Below are positions 26,163-37,078 of a stretch of 64,000 nucleotides of DNA, piece by piece. Position numbers and translations under genes: made by a program. Within the stretch, counting starts at the first letter, position 1. Each line of letters starts with the position of its first letter. The notes under the pieces were generated by a model, which worked only from the letters and a program-made list of their open reading frames with translations, was not told where the DNA came from and ran no database searches. Source of the DNA: Emergomyces orientalis (lineage: Eukaryota > Ascomycota > Eurotiomycetes > Onygenales > Ajellomycetaceae); assembly GCA_002110485.1 (NCBI GenBank), contig MOWL01000023.1:496001-560000 (forward strand). The letters run 5' to 3'.

Positions 26163-27030
26163 GTTTTTTTAAATTTTTTTTAAATTTTTAAATTTTAGGT
26201 TTCATTGGTTATTATGTTCGTTACTGACTGTTTAAAAATAGTGAGAAAGAAGAAATTGATCTCCAGCTCCGTGCAGTACCGGAGCTGGAAAAGAGGCTTT
26301 CCGAGCTTACAGCCTCATGAACCTATTTCGCAGTTTACTGCTCAACCGCTCCTCAAGCTTCATCGCCTTCATCACCTGTTACTGCATTATTCACATTCGA
26401 CGCAACAACCCAAAATATCCCTGAGCCATATCGCACACAGTGTTGAATTTAATTCGCTGGGTTCCCTGCGCGATACGGACGCGTCTTCATCTACTTTCTT
26501 CTCAATCCTGGCGCTTCGGGAGGCAACTGATACTATACCTGCATATTTACCACGGTTTCCAAACCCTAAAAAAACGAGATGGACTTTTCTCCCTTTTTGA
26601 AACCAGCATTTCAGCATCTATCAAAGCATATGCTCGCGTTCAGGCGCTGTTTATTTATTTATTTATATTTTACAAAACTTCTTTCTCCCGGTTGGCATGT
26701 TTCACTGAGAAAATCCATTTTTGCTTTTTTAAGCTATGGTAAGGAATATGCTACATTTGCCTGTATGTATATTTCGCAATAAAGTTGGAAGAGCCATTTC
26801 ATAATTTAAATATATTATTTTATGGCGCATTTATTAGATATGACATGGCCCCGGTGCTTTTGCATTTAGCCCAATTCTCTCATATCTTTCCAATACTCTT
26901 TCAGAGAGGGTAATGGGACCCAAACAACTAGAGTCTCATTGGCAGGAGGAGAGTTCAGTTCGAAACCACGATCAAGTTTCTATGCTCGCGCAACACACGT
27001 CCTGTCAGAAGCAGGGGAACACCAATATGC
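26163..27030. other. Convergent 3' gap
   Basis: Gap between the 3' ends of the ABC transporter and the MDR oxidoreductase. It starts with T-rich tracts and contains several short open frames (26205-26800) without domains. I see no gene. Confidence 0.5.
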
Positions 27031-28170
27031 CTACGGGCTCAACACTACAAGCTTCCCGAACTCCGGATTCGCAATGGCGACCTTACCTGCCTTCTCATGC
27101 TCTTCCAACTTGAACTGGCCAACCGCTTCCACACCACCGGTTTTCCCAAGCTTCAAGATGCCAGATTCAAACAGCTTAAGAAGACCCCGAACGTCGGGCC
27201 CCTGATACATAAATTGCCCGCGGATCGTCAAATTGTTGGCTATAGCGTGTGCGTATGGAACAGCAATGTTGTCATCAGAGATAAAACCCATGAGTACAGC
27301 TCTCCCGTACGGCCTCAACGCCATCAAGCCACTCTTCACAATTGTCGACCCGGACGCTTGAGGGGGAGAAACATCAATAAACACATCAGCAGGCCGACCA
27401 AACTTAGCCTTAAATTCAGCCGTGTCCGCCACCGCATCCCCCTTTAACTGCACGATCTTCACCCTCTCTTCACCATGCGTAGCCCTTAACTTCTCCAAAA
27501 CCTCCATGTTACGTCCCGCGGCAATGACATTCGCCCCCATCGCGACCGCAAGCCCTACGGCCGCACCGCTATACGACCCCGTCGCCGGCGCCACAATTAC
27601 CGTCTCACCAGCCGTAAGATTTACATTCCGAAACCCGGCAAATGCAATGGCATAGAGAGAAATGGCAGAAAGCTCCGCGGTGCTATACCGCAGCTCGCCA
27701 CAAAGCGCCTGCTCATTTAACGCCCAGCAGTTCTCCAATGGGCACCGTGCGTATTCCGCAAACAAACCCTGGCGCCAATTATCCTCTACGAATTTCTTTC
27801 CTGTGGGCGTCCATCCGTCATGGAAACCCCAGAGGATAATTAGATTTTCGTTATCGCGCGGACGCACTGATGGCTCCAGCATCACTAGCTGGCCGATGGA
27901 GAAGCTGGTAGTGTCGGGCCCTATGGCTGCCACGCGCCCGATGGCACGGGACCCGGGGGTGCTGGGGAATGGGTATGTGAATGGTGTTTGGCCGGTGATG
28001 ATACGTTGAACACTCGCGTCCATTGTGACGTGAAGGACTTTGACTACGATGCTGCCGTGGGTTGGAGATGGTGTGCGCACCTCCTGTAGTTGAAGAGGTT
28101 CGGCGTTGCCGGTGCGGATGAGGGCACGCATTGTCGCGGGGAGCGGGGGGTTAGTGGTGATGCCTGCCAT
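27031..28170 (-). CDS. Medium-chain (MDR) NAD(P)-dependent oxidoreductase, zinc-free type
   Basis: Predicted NAD(P)H-dependent alcohol dehydrogenase/quinone-oxidoreductase-like enzyme, cytosolic. A single exon encodes 379 residues. The GroES-like N-domain (about residues 14-150) includes TPGSRAIGRVAAIGPDTTSF. The Rossmann fold follows with the glycine-rich turn APATGSYSGAAVGLA near residue 195 and a basic residue after the second strand (AAGRN), which favours NADPH. Catalytic-zinc cysteine/histidine ligands and the structural zinc cysteine cluster are absent. The physiological substrate is unknown; relatives are often called zinc-binding dehydrogenase-like or isopropanol-dehydrogenase-like. 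There is no intron. It is the last conserved gene before the transposon block. Confidence 0.9.
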   Translation of the reverse strand: MAGITTNPPLPATMRALIRTGNAEPLQLQEVRTPSPTHGSIVVKVLHVTMDASVQRIITGQTPFTYPFPSTPGSRAIGRVAAIGPDTTSFSIGQLVMLEPSVRPRDNENLIILWGFHDGWTPTGKKFVEDNWRQGLFAEYARCPLENCWALNEQALCGELRYSTAELSAISLYAIAFAGFRNVNLTAGETVIVAPATGSYSGAAVGLAVAMGANVIAAGRNMEVLEKLRATHGEERVKIVQLKGDAVADTAEFKAKFGRPADVFIDVSPPQASGSTIVKSGLMALRPYGRAVLMGFISDDNIAVPYAHAIANNLTIRGQFMYQGPDVRGLLKLFESGILKLGKTGGVEAVGQFKLEEHEKAGKVAIANPEFGKLVVLSP

Positions 28171-28978
28171 TATATATTTATGTATGTATATATTATGTGT
28201 GTATGAAAGGGAGGTCGTTGAAAGGGGGCCTTTATATGCTTTGAGGGGAACTGAAGTGGAAATGATATCCTTTTTTTCAAATGCTGAGCTATCAAGATAT
28301 CAAAAACATTTTGGATTCCGTGGGTTCAATGGCGCTTTTATACCAGAGAGAAGGGAAAACGCATAGCACCGATTTATTATTTTATTTGCGAAGGGAATAG
28401 TGAACGTCTCCCCGTTTCTGAGCCAGAACGCAGGGAGACTCCACCCAGGAAGCATTCGCGGATGAAATGGCTTGTCATTGACCTTACTTCTAAATAATTT
28501 GTAAAATTGTTCGCCTATGACGTTTGGTAACTTTTCTCGGCCCCCATATACATGCATCCAGGCTTTGCGTGATCCATTCTGATGCCTCCTCCTCTTGGCA
28601 GATAATGCAGAGGAGAATCAGAGCTACAGTAGCGTCAATTGAGAAATACGAAATAGGGTTAGACTTGTGGAATACGAAAGCAGGTTAGCACCAAAACTTT
28701 TACCTTTGGTCTCGGTCTTTAGGTGATTGCGGAGTTAACTGTCCATTCGGAAGTGTTATGAAAATCATATCCTGGAGTCGATCCTCAACGCCATGCGAAC
28801 CGGACGACATTTGACTTATTGTGGCGGACGAATTGCTTGCGAAAACGGATTTCCCCAGCCACCCCTAGAATATTCAGAACACTGCAAAAATAGCCATAAT
28901 ATCCACGTTTTTCTATAATCATTCAAATAACATTCAAATCATTCAAATTAACATGTTTTTCATATCTTTATCATCAAT
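28171..28978. other. Promoter and border strip before the transposon block
   Basis: Holds the promoter of the minus-strand oxidoreductase and an unassigned stretch. From about 28900 the base composition changes to AT-rich and CpG-poor, marking the edge of the transposon block. Confidence 0.45.
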
Positions 28979-29996
28979 ATGCCATCTCAACTCAATGATT
29001 TCACAATCAATGAGATTGTACATCTTCTAAAGAATGATTATATGCCAGCCGAGATCGCACGCAGCATTGACTGCCACCTGGTCACTGTATATCGAATTCG
29101 ACGAAATCTTCGCTGCTTTGACACTGCTAGAAGCCCATGTTCAATCTGTGGAGTAAAGCCAAAGATCACAGCAAATATCATGTCTGAATTGAAGAACTTT
29201 TTTGCTGTGTATTCAACTGTATATCATGATGAGGCTGTCTTCTTTATAAAGAATGAATTCAATGTTGATATTCATCCACATTCAATATCTAGAATATTGA
29301 AGTAACTGAATTTGATGCAGAAGAAAATGATCAATATTACAATCAAATATCACTTATAGAATCTACTAATCTGTTGATTATATTGTATAAATTGAACCTG
29401 TAGTCACTCAATGTAATGAAGAACTTCAAGCTGAATGACTGATTCAACTCACTCAGTATTTATCTGATCAACTCATATTTTTGAATGAGAGCGCTGCAAA
29501 CAAACATACAGTAGATCAATGATATAAATGATTAAGCAGAGAATTTCTCTGTTATGTGAGAAGACTCTGTACATGTTCTCAAAAATAATTAATATTATCT
29601 ACAATAACTGTCAATGAATATCTTGATTATGATATATATCAGGAGTTCTACAATACTGAGAGATTCAATGAATTTGTACACATTCAAATACTGCTCAAAT
29701 GCCAGTGAGATTATCACTACTTAGTGATGAATAATTACAATACTCATCAATCTCAGAAACTGCAAGATCTTTGCAATGAAGTCAGTATTGAACTCTTATT
29801 TTTATCATCTTACTCACTGAATTATAACTCTATAGAGAAGTCTTTTCATGTGTTGAAGAAGTGAATAAGAAAATATAGAGATCAGTTGAATACTGAGTTT
29901 AAAAGAGATTTTGAAGCTTTTCTGTATTATACAGTTCAGAACTTCATGAAAGAGAATGATGCAAGAGAATATTTCAGATCAGCTTATATAGAATAG
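28979..29996 (+). pseudogene. Degenerate Tc1/mariner-type transposase
   Basis: Relic of a DDE transposase. The first 108 codons are intact: an N-terminal helix-turn-helix (NEIVHLLKNDYMPAEIARSI, then VYRIRRNL). After the stop at 29303-29305 the rest can be followed through several stops: FLNESAANKHT, then FNTERFNEFVH, VMNNYNTHQS, YSLNYNSIEKSFHVLK, and a C-terminal block ending EYFRSAYIE. In intact relatives the first two catalytic motifs read with Asp (DES, MDN); here both positions are Asn, the result expected of G-to-A change. The stretch is AT-rich and CpG-poor. It is a dead element; terminal inverted repeats were not located. Confidence 0.8.
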
Positions 29997-30032
29997 TATG
30001 ATAATAACTAGAAAGATTCAGATTGCAATTTA

Positions 30033-30300
30033 ATGAACTATAATACAGAATTGAAAGTAGAAGCAGTAGAAGATCTGCTTTTATCACTACACACAGTGAA
30101 TAAAGATGATTTGAGCTTCTGCAATCTTGTTTATTATAATGAATTTTTTAATTCATCTCTTAGGAATAAATTTCTTGAGAATGCACAGGGAAAAGAAATA
30201 TTTAAAGCTTTTAAATATACAAAGTCTAGAATCATATTTATTATATATCTAGATTTTGAAAACTTGAAAAACAATCAAACACGCGGGAAAAACACTATTA
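30033..30300 (+). pseudogene. Fragment of a second LINE-type open frame
   Basis: An open stretch with the order ENAQGKEIFKAFKYTKSR resembles the segment just before the reverse transcriptase in Tad-type LINE ORF2 proteins (AQG.., KAFKYTK). Only this scrap remains, between the mariner relic and the larger LINE, suggesting nested or sequential insertion. The assignment rests on pattern memory. Confidence 0.4.
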
Positions 30301-30343
30301 AGAATAGAAAGAGAGCATCAGGCATTCTTTACACATCATTACA

Positions 30344-31729
30344 ATGGCATTGGATGTGGGGGAGGTGGTTATGGTGGAAGATGGCATGCATGAGGCTCAA
30401 CGCGTGCCGGAGATGAAAAACTCTGCGACACAGAAAACAAAGACAAACAGTTTAACAACAGCAATTCAAACACTAGCTGCGATCCTTGAAGAGGGAGAGA
30501 AGAATGAGAAAGTGAATAACAAAGATAAAGAGTATTTACAGAAGACATTGAAAGCAGTGTGAGGAGTGAAGGTGGAACTGTGTGACCAGCTTCTGAAGAA
30601 AATGAAACATGCAATTGGCACACCAAAACAGCAGAAATTGTGAGACAAGCTCAACAGAGCACTCTCATGAGCAGCAATAGCAGCCAGAGGGGAGACAACA
30701 GTTAAAACCATACCAACCAGAACACTGCGAGAGGTAGTCATTACTTGACAAAGCTGCAATGCTATGTCAGAGACAGAATGCACACCAGAAATGATTGTTA
30801 AACGAGCGAATGAGGCCATCAAAGAGATAATCAAGAGCAAAGTGATGACAGCAAGGCACATGTCAAGTGGAGACATGATTTTGATGACAGACACACAGGA
30901 CACCAAGGCAGAGCTCGCAGCAGATGATAGCTGGATGCGTGAATGGGGAGACAAAGCACGCATGAAGTGGGAGATGTATGCAGTACTAGTCAAAGATGCT
31001 TCTATGAGAGTCATTGACTGGAGCAGCTCTGAGTACACCATTGAGAGCATCTACAAGCAGAATACAGCACTATGCTGCAAGATGCTGATACACAAGGTGA
31101 ACAAAATGATGGTTAGACAACAGAAATCACATGACAGTATAATCATCAATGTTGCTGCACCTCACCAGGCCAATGCACTGGTGGACAATGGACTCGTTCT
31201 AGGCAATGAATATTGCGCAGTTGAAATATTTCACAGAGAGGCCAGGGTCACACAATGCTACAAGTGTCAACAGTATGAACATATAGCTCGCTTCTGCAGA
31301 AGAGAGGAAACCTGTGGTCACTGTGCACAAAAAGATCATGGTGACAAGGCCTGCAAAGGAGCAGCAGAAGGCAGCAGACCCAAGTGCAGTAACTGTGGTG
31401 ATAGTCATGCAGCATGGCACTCAAACTGCCCAGAGAGAAGACTGAAAGCCAAAAGTGCTAAAGAGACACTGATTGAACACTCCAAGCACTTCAATATAAG
31501 AGCATCAGATGCAGATGAATTTAGCTTTCCATGCAAATGGAACAGGCCTCTGAATGAGGACTTCATAGAACCCCCACGAAGAGCAGGAAGACCAACAGAT
31601 GTATCAAAAGCAGAAGCACAACAACAAGGAGCTATGACAAGCTTCATTCAAGCAGCAAGTGGTCCAGTAACACTGGAGACATCAACACAGAACAGCAGCT
31701 CGCAGAATAATCACATGAATGAATCATGA
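30344..31729 (+). pseudogene. LINE ORF1 (gag-like, CCHC zinc knuckles)
   Basis: Nucleic-acid-binding ORF1 protein of the LINE. One frame runs from about 30344 to the stop at 31727-31729, broken by TGA at 30560, 30641, 30668 and 30746; the part from 30764 on is open for 321 codons. Near 31256-31440 there are three CCHC-like knuckles: CYKCQQYEHIARFC, CGHCAQKDHGDKAC and CSNCGDSHAAWHSNC. The terminal TGA overlaps the ATG of ORF2 (ATGA), suggesting that ORF2 was translated by termination-reinitiation. The N-terminal part has a charged helical segment. Confidence 0.85.
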
Positions 31730-34700
31730 AGAACAGGCTAGTCATTTTACAATATAATGTGCATAAGTCAAACAAGGTTATGGGACCTCTTTTGGCAAAG
31801 CCTGAAACGGCATTAAACTATGATGTGATTGCAATACAAGAGCCCTGGATACAAAAACACTCTAAAACAGGCACACACTGTCCAGCCAACTGTGGATTCT
31901 GGCAAGCAGGCATGGAGCAGAAGGACATGAAGGTGTGCTTTCTAATTAACAAGAGAATTGCAGTCAAGACCTGAAGAGTGAGCACAATATCCACTCATAT
32001 ACTGGTACTTACTCTGTTGACAGAGAGTGGGCCTATCAATATCATCAACATGTACGCGTCACCACCAGGAAGCTACACAATCATGCCACCAGACTCACCC
32101 ATTCATCAGCTCCAAGCGGTGGTTGAAGAAGCGGATAGAATGCTAGAAGCATGAATAAATCAGGAAAATGCACATCAAGCAACAACTGAGAGTGCAGAGA
32201 GAGCATCAGACACACAGAAAACTCAAATAAACATGCATCAAGCAGATATTATAGTGATTGAAGACTTTAATGTACATCACACTCTCTGAGAAGGTAGCAG
32301 AGTCAGAGAAAACTTTGCCATGACCTGAAAACTCAATGCTCAAATCAGTGTCTTGAATCTATATCTAGCAACTTCAGAAGGCACAATCACCTGATAAGAT
32401 AGAGAAAGTCAGGGCATCACAGTGAATCTAATCTTTTTGTCTGCTGGTCTACACAGTCAAATGATCAGCTGCAAGCTAGAACATGAAGCAAATATGACAT
32501 CAGATCACATGCCAATTGCAACTACTCTTGAGCTAAAAGCATTATATAGCAGCAGAAAAAGACGCACTTGGCATCACTTCTGTCTGGAACAGATAGCGCA
32601 GGACTGCCAGACACTGAGAAGCCCAGGGGCACTGACTTCAAAAGATCAGATAAACAGCTATGCAAGATATCTTGTCAAATTTGTGGAAGATCTAGCAGCA
32701 AAACATGTCAAAGTCTCAAACTACAGTCAACACAGCCGGTCATGGTGGTCCCCTCGAGTAGCAGAGGCAGTCAATCAATATAAAAAAGTCAAGAAAGACA
32801 GAAACATCTCTGCAGCAGATATAATTAAAGCTTGAGCCCTGAGAAACAGAGAGGTTAAACTGACTAAAACAAACAGTTTCAGAGAACTAATACACAGCAC
32901 AGAGTCCAAGCCCAAGCTACTATGGAAGATGACCAAATGAGAGTGTCAAAGCAGCAATGAGCATGCACAATCTCCAAGAATTCCAGCATTGATAGTAGAA
33001 GGCAGAGAAAATCTACCATCAGTCAATTCCTTTGATGATAAAGCCAAGATTCTGAGACAAAGGTTCTTCCCCCTGCCACTAGTCAGTGACAACAGGGACA
33101 TGGAGGAGGCGGAACACCACTGGAAACAACAGAGACAATAAGCATCACAGAGGAGAAAATGGCCGCGCTCATAGCACATCTATCAAGCAACAAAGCACCA
33201 GGTATCAATGGAGTCTCCAATGAATTTCTGAAAATGCTGAGACCAAGCTTCACAAAGGCTATGACAGAGCTCACACTGGCATGCTGGGAATGGGAACACT
33301 ACCCGGAGATATTCAAGACCACTCGAACAGTGATACTGAAAAAAACCAGGAAAAGGGGATTATCAAAAGGCAGAGGCATGGAGGCCCATTGCCCTACTGA
33401 ATACAATGGGAAAAATAATAGAATCAGCCACCGCGCAGGAACTCAGATGGCTAGCAGAAACACTCAATCTACTGCCATCTCAACAGATGGGTGCTAGGCG
33501 GGCCAGATCAACCGAAACAGCAGTATCACTACTGCTAGCACAAATTAGAACAGCATGGGAGAAGTCAGACACAGTGGTCACAGTTCTATCATTGGACATC
33601 TCAGAAGCTTATGATAGAGTGCTCAAAGACCGACTCACACACATTCTTCGCATGAAGGGCCTACCAAGACAGCTGACAGGGTGGATACACTCATTTATGT
33701 CAGATAGACGATCCACGCTCACATTTGAAGAACAGGAAACTGAGGCCTTCAATATTTCAGCTGGGATACCACAAGGATCACCTCTCTCCCCCATTCTCTT
33801 TCTATTTTACAATGAGGAACTGCTCCGGATATGCTCACCCTTGAATAGATCAGTGAGCTGCATAGGATTTGTGGATGATGTCAATATAATAGCATACAGG
33901 CCATCAACTGAAGCAAATTGCGCGCAGCTCACACGGGTGCACGCAGAATGTGAAGAATGGGCAGGAAGACATGAAGCTATTTTTGCTCTGCAGAAGTATG
34001 AGTTGATGCACTTCACTAGAGCCTGAACTTGATTCAACTTGAATCACTCTCTGAGACTGCCTCAGCAAGTTATCAAGCCACAGAAGGTGATGAGAGTTCT
34101 AGAAGTATGGCTGGATTCCAAGCTTCAATGGAAAGGTCACATGGATGCTATAGCAGGAAAAATGAAGTCACAGATAAAGGCACTATCACAGACAACACAG
34201 GCCACCTGGGGAGTCCCCCTACATCAAGCTAGAACAATATACAACATGGTCATACGGCCAGCTATAGCTTACAGCGCACTGGCATGGCATCAACCGCGCA
34301 TCAAGCGCGAAGGACGCATGCGCAATAAACAGCGCACAGAGGGCCTAATCAGAACACAGAATGAATGCCTGAGAATAGTAGCTGGAGCATACAGAGCAAC
34401 ACCAATATCCACACTGGAAGCAGAGACATACACACCACCCCTGGACATCTATCTTGATGGAGTTGTGGCGCGCGCCACAAAACGACTGAAGGCCTCTGGA
34501 ATGGCAACACAAATTGAAGAGGCATGCACAGCAGTGAGAGTCAAACTCAGACAAAGAGACACAGTGCACAGAAGACTCATTGAGAAGATGATTCATTCAG
34601 ACAGTCTGTCTGAAAATTGAGAGAAGCTTTGAATGAAAAAGAGCAAGCAAGAGACTATTTAAAGCACAAATTCAGCAGCAACACAGCACTTCTCACATGA

Positions 34701-35120
34701 TGAATGGATGTGAAAAGAAATCCTGAGTAGATGAAGAAAATAATGAAAAGCTAGAGCATCTCTCTGATGTGAACTCTTTGATTGATCCCCAGACAAAAGC
34801 ATTCTGAAATGGCACAAGGGTCTAAGCAAGGCCAGAAGCTCGCTGATAATTCAACTAAGATCAGGGAAAACAGGGCTGGCAGCCTTTCTACATAAAAGAC
34901 GAGTACCGGATTTCCCATCACCAGCATGTGAATGTGGCTATTCAAATGAAACAGTGATGCATATGATAGTTCACTGTGATAGATTCCAGCACAGTCATGG
35001 GAGTCTGCTGCATGAGAGCAGAATCAACAAGAAATAACTATTGAACACTAAAGAAGAGCTACACTGTCTAACAAAATGGTGAATCAAGCAGGGAATTCTA
35101 CCACAGTTCTCACTGGCAAA
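31726..35120 (+). pseudogene. LINE ORF2 (endonuclease, reverse transcriptase)
   Basis: Begins at the ATG overlapping the ORF1 stop. Seen in order: endonuclease start LVILQYNVHKS, AIQEPWI, then DFNVHHTL and SDHMPI; reverse transcriptase SSNKAPGINGVSNEF, SLDISEAYDRV, AGIPQGSPLSPILF and the catalytic FVDDV near 33870; connector SKLQWKGHM and ALAWHQP; a C-terminal part with KTGLAAFLHKRRVP and CECGYSNETVMHMIVHC. Stops by hand are TGA at 31972, 32152, 32287, 32326, 32392, 32833, 32938, 34024, 34030, 34618 and 34630, and TAA at 32395. Frameshifts lie near 33110 and within an A run near 33340-33400. Several TGAs replace the Trp expected in the family, others fit CGA-to-TGA. Confidence 0.85.
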
Positions 35121-35299
35121 GACACTGAGTGTCTATCAGACAGAGGAGCAGCAATCTATCACATCTCAATCAAGCATACACAGACCTCAATAAACACCAT
35201 GCTGAAACCGCTGAAAGCGCGCTTACCACACAAAATCAGTGCTCATGGCACATCCTCACACTCATTTCATGCTAAAGACGCGGCTCTCTACACTTCAGA

Positions 35300-37078
35300 G
35301 TGCAGTTGGTGTCTTTCACTCACTCACTCACACGTGGGCGCATTTTCAAAAATGCTCAGTGTTATCCACCTTTGAGGGCCTCCCAGGCTGGAAACGGCCC
35401 TTTCTGATGCGGAAACCGGCCATCCCTTTTTGCGCTTGCGGTCGGCCGCGCCGACCGCAGCTAAACCGCACCCGTCTATATAAACCCGCACATCTTGCTG
35501 TTCTAACGACCTCGCTCCGCCGCCCTTTTTACCCTCGCTCTCCCTCGCCCTCACCCTCCCTACCTCGCCCTCATTCAACCACGCTCACCCACGCTCGCCC
35601 TCGCTCACACTCGAGCGCACCTGGGTCATCACCGTGCGTCCCGTCCCTGGAATCTTCTCTTTTTCTCCCCCTCACCCCGTCTACACCCATCTTCTGTAGA
35701 ATTTCCCACCCCTCTCCAGGTCCCATGCTACGCTCTTTACATTCCTCTGTCTTTACTCTCTCTACCGTCCCTCTGTCATCAGCCATTCAATCTCACTATC
35801 TAACCGCGTACTCTGTGTAGTGCAGGGCGCGTTTGTCACTTCCGCCGTTGATGTCCTCTCGGGCTCTCTCTCTGTTGCCTTGACATGCATTCCCTGGTGG
35901 CCAGGCCCGGTCTTGCGCCCCTGTCCAGCGGGGGCTTCTCCCTTCTCCAGTGGCAGGGGCATGGTGGCGTGTCACGGTGAAGGAAAGAAATTTCTCTGCA
36001 AATCCAACCCTCGCGGCGTGGCCGATGGGGTGACGTGGACATCACCCCAGCGCGGGTGGATTCTTGGTCACGCTACGCTTGCCTCCTGGCCAGTAATAAG
36101 ACGCCGAATCAACGACAATGAGGACCTCCAGCGGAGATTGGGATCCAGCCCTGGTACCCTGGCGCTAGAATCAAGCGAAGAGACGGGAATGATGTGAAAT
36201 TGCGATGTGATGTCGGAGTCACCCACCTTTACGCTGCATGTCTCAGCTAGATGAATCGAGGGATTTGTTCTACTACTGGAAATTCCTGCTTGTGCGACAG
36301 GGAAGTGCGTTGGAGCGCCGGGGGTCGCATGACACACATGACAAGCAGGTCGAGAACGCCGTCGGTTGATACAACGGTCTAGGAAATAAGAAGCGAGAGA
36401 GGCTGCGATTCGCCTGCACTCGCTGCGGAATATGGCGGCTGGTATCACAAGACGATGGGCGACGCACAATTTCCCCCTTAATTTACCGGGATTTGGTCAG
36501 CTTTTGGCATGCAGGAATTTGGGCTCGTTCAAGGCTGCGAGCGGTAGCCTGATTTGGCGTAAATTCTCGGCCGCTCCATGATGATATCTACACTGCTGCG
36601 TAGCCCTGCCCTCTGGGTCAAAATCTCTGTCCTTGGTCCATCTACCATCCCCTGCAGGTGCTCATACTGCGCCCGTTTTTCAGCTCGCCACCAGCTCAAC
36701 CATTGATGTTGTGGGTGGGATAATTGTAGTGTGCCAACCGACGATTTCAGCTGGACCGTGTTAGGCGGGGGGGGAAGAAGGGTCATAAATCTCACTTCGC
36801 TGGCAATGCGCAATGCACCAGGGCCCATTTGAATACGAAGTCCAACGAATGAATGGTTCTTAATTTAACCATCTATGCCAACATTCCTGCGCCGCTGGCA
36901 TTATCTATTTAGGATAAGTCGGCTGTGCTCGGTGAGACTTCGGTTCCAAAGGCTGGAAAGGTATTTCAGAGTGTTTCTTTCCCACCCTGAAGGTCCGGAA
37001 AGCTGGATTTTCCTTCCATTCCAAAACGACTCCTTCCAAAACCACTGCTTTGTGTCGGCCGACTAAATCGCCGCCCTC
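35300..37078. other. CpG-rich promoter-like stretch and unassigned sequence
   Basis: Directly after the CpG-poor LINE the sequence becomes GC- and CpG-rich. It has a nine-base-stem GC hairpin at 35437-35459, a TATATAAA element near 35477-35484 and a C/CT-rich run (35510-35700). This looks like a Pol II promoter and leader, or an unmutated piece of another element. The open frames 35239-35820 and 35820-36197 lack domains and are of biased composition. From 36200 to 37078 I see no gene. Confidence 0.4.
35437..35459. repeat. GC-rich hairpin
   Basis: TGCGGTCGG and CCGACCGCA form a perfect nine-base-pair stem around a five-base loop CCGCG. It sits about 20 bases upstream of a TATATAAA sequence. 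Confidence 0.6.

Larger units (their letters stand above)
30344..35120 (+). mobile_element. Tad-type non-LTR retrotransposon (LINE), inactivated
   Basis: A nearly full-length LINE with gag-like ORF1 (CCHC knuckles) followed by ORF2 with apurinic endonuclease, reverse transcriptase and a C-terminal CCHC segment. It lies on the plus strand. CpG is scarce through the element while CA/TG dinucleotides are abundant. The frames carry at least 15 TGA stops and one TAA, plus frameshifts. The 5' and 3' ends are approximate; no poly-A tail or target-site duplication was seen. Confidence 0.85.

Noticed and set aside
30344..34630. TGA read as tryptophan in the LINE
   Set aside because: TGG is used normally many times in the same frames and other TGAs fit CGA-to-TGA decay; no code change is needed.
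35239..35820. Open frame rich in Ser, Pro and Leu after the LINE
   Set aside because: It results from the C/CT-rich leader-like sequence and spans the LINE border, so it is unlikely to be a protein.
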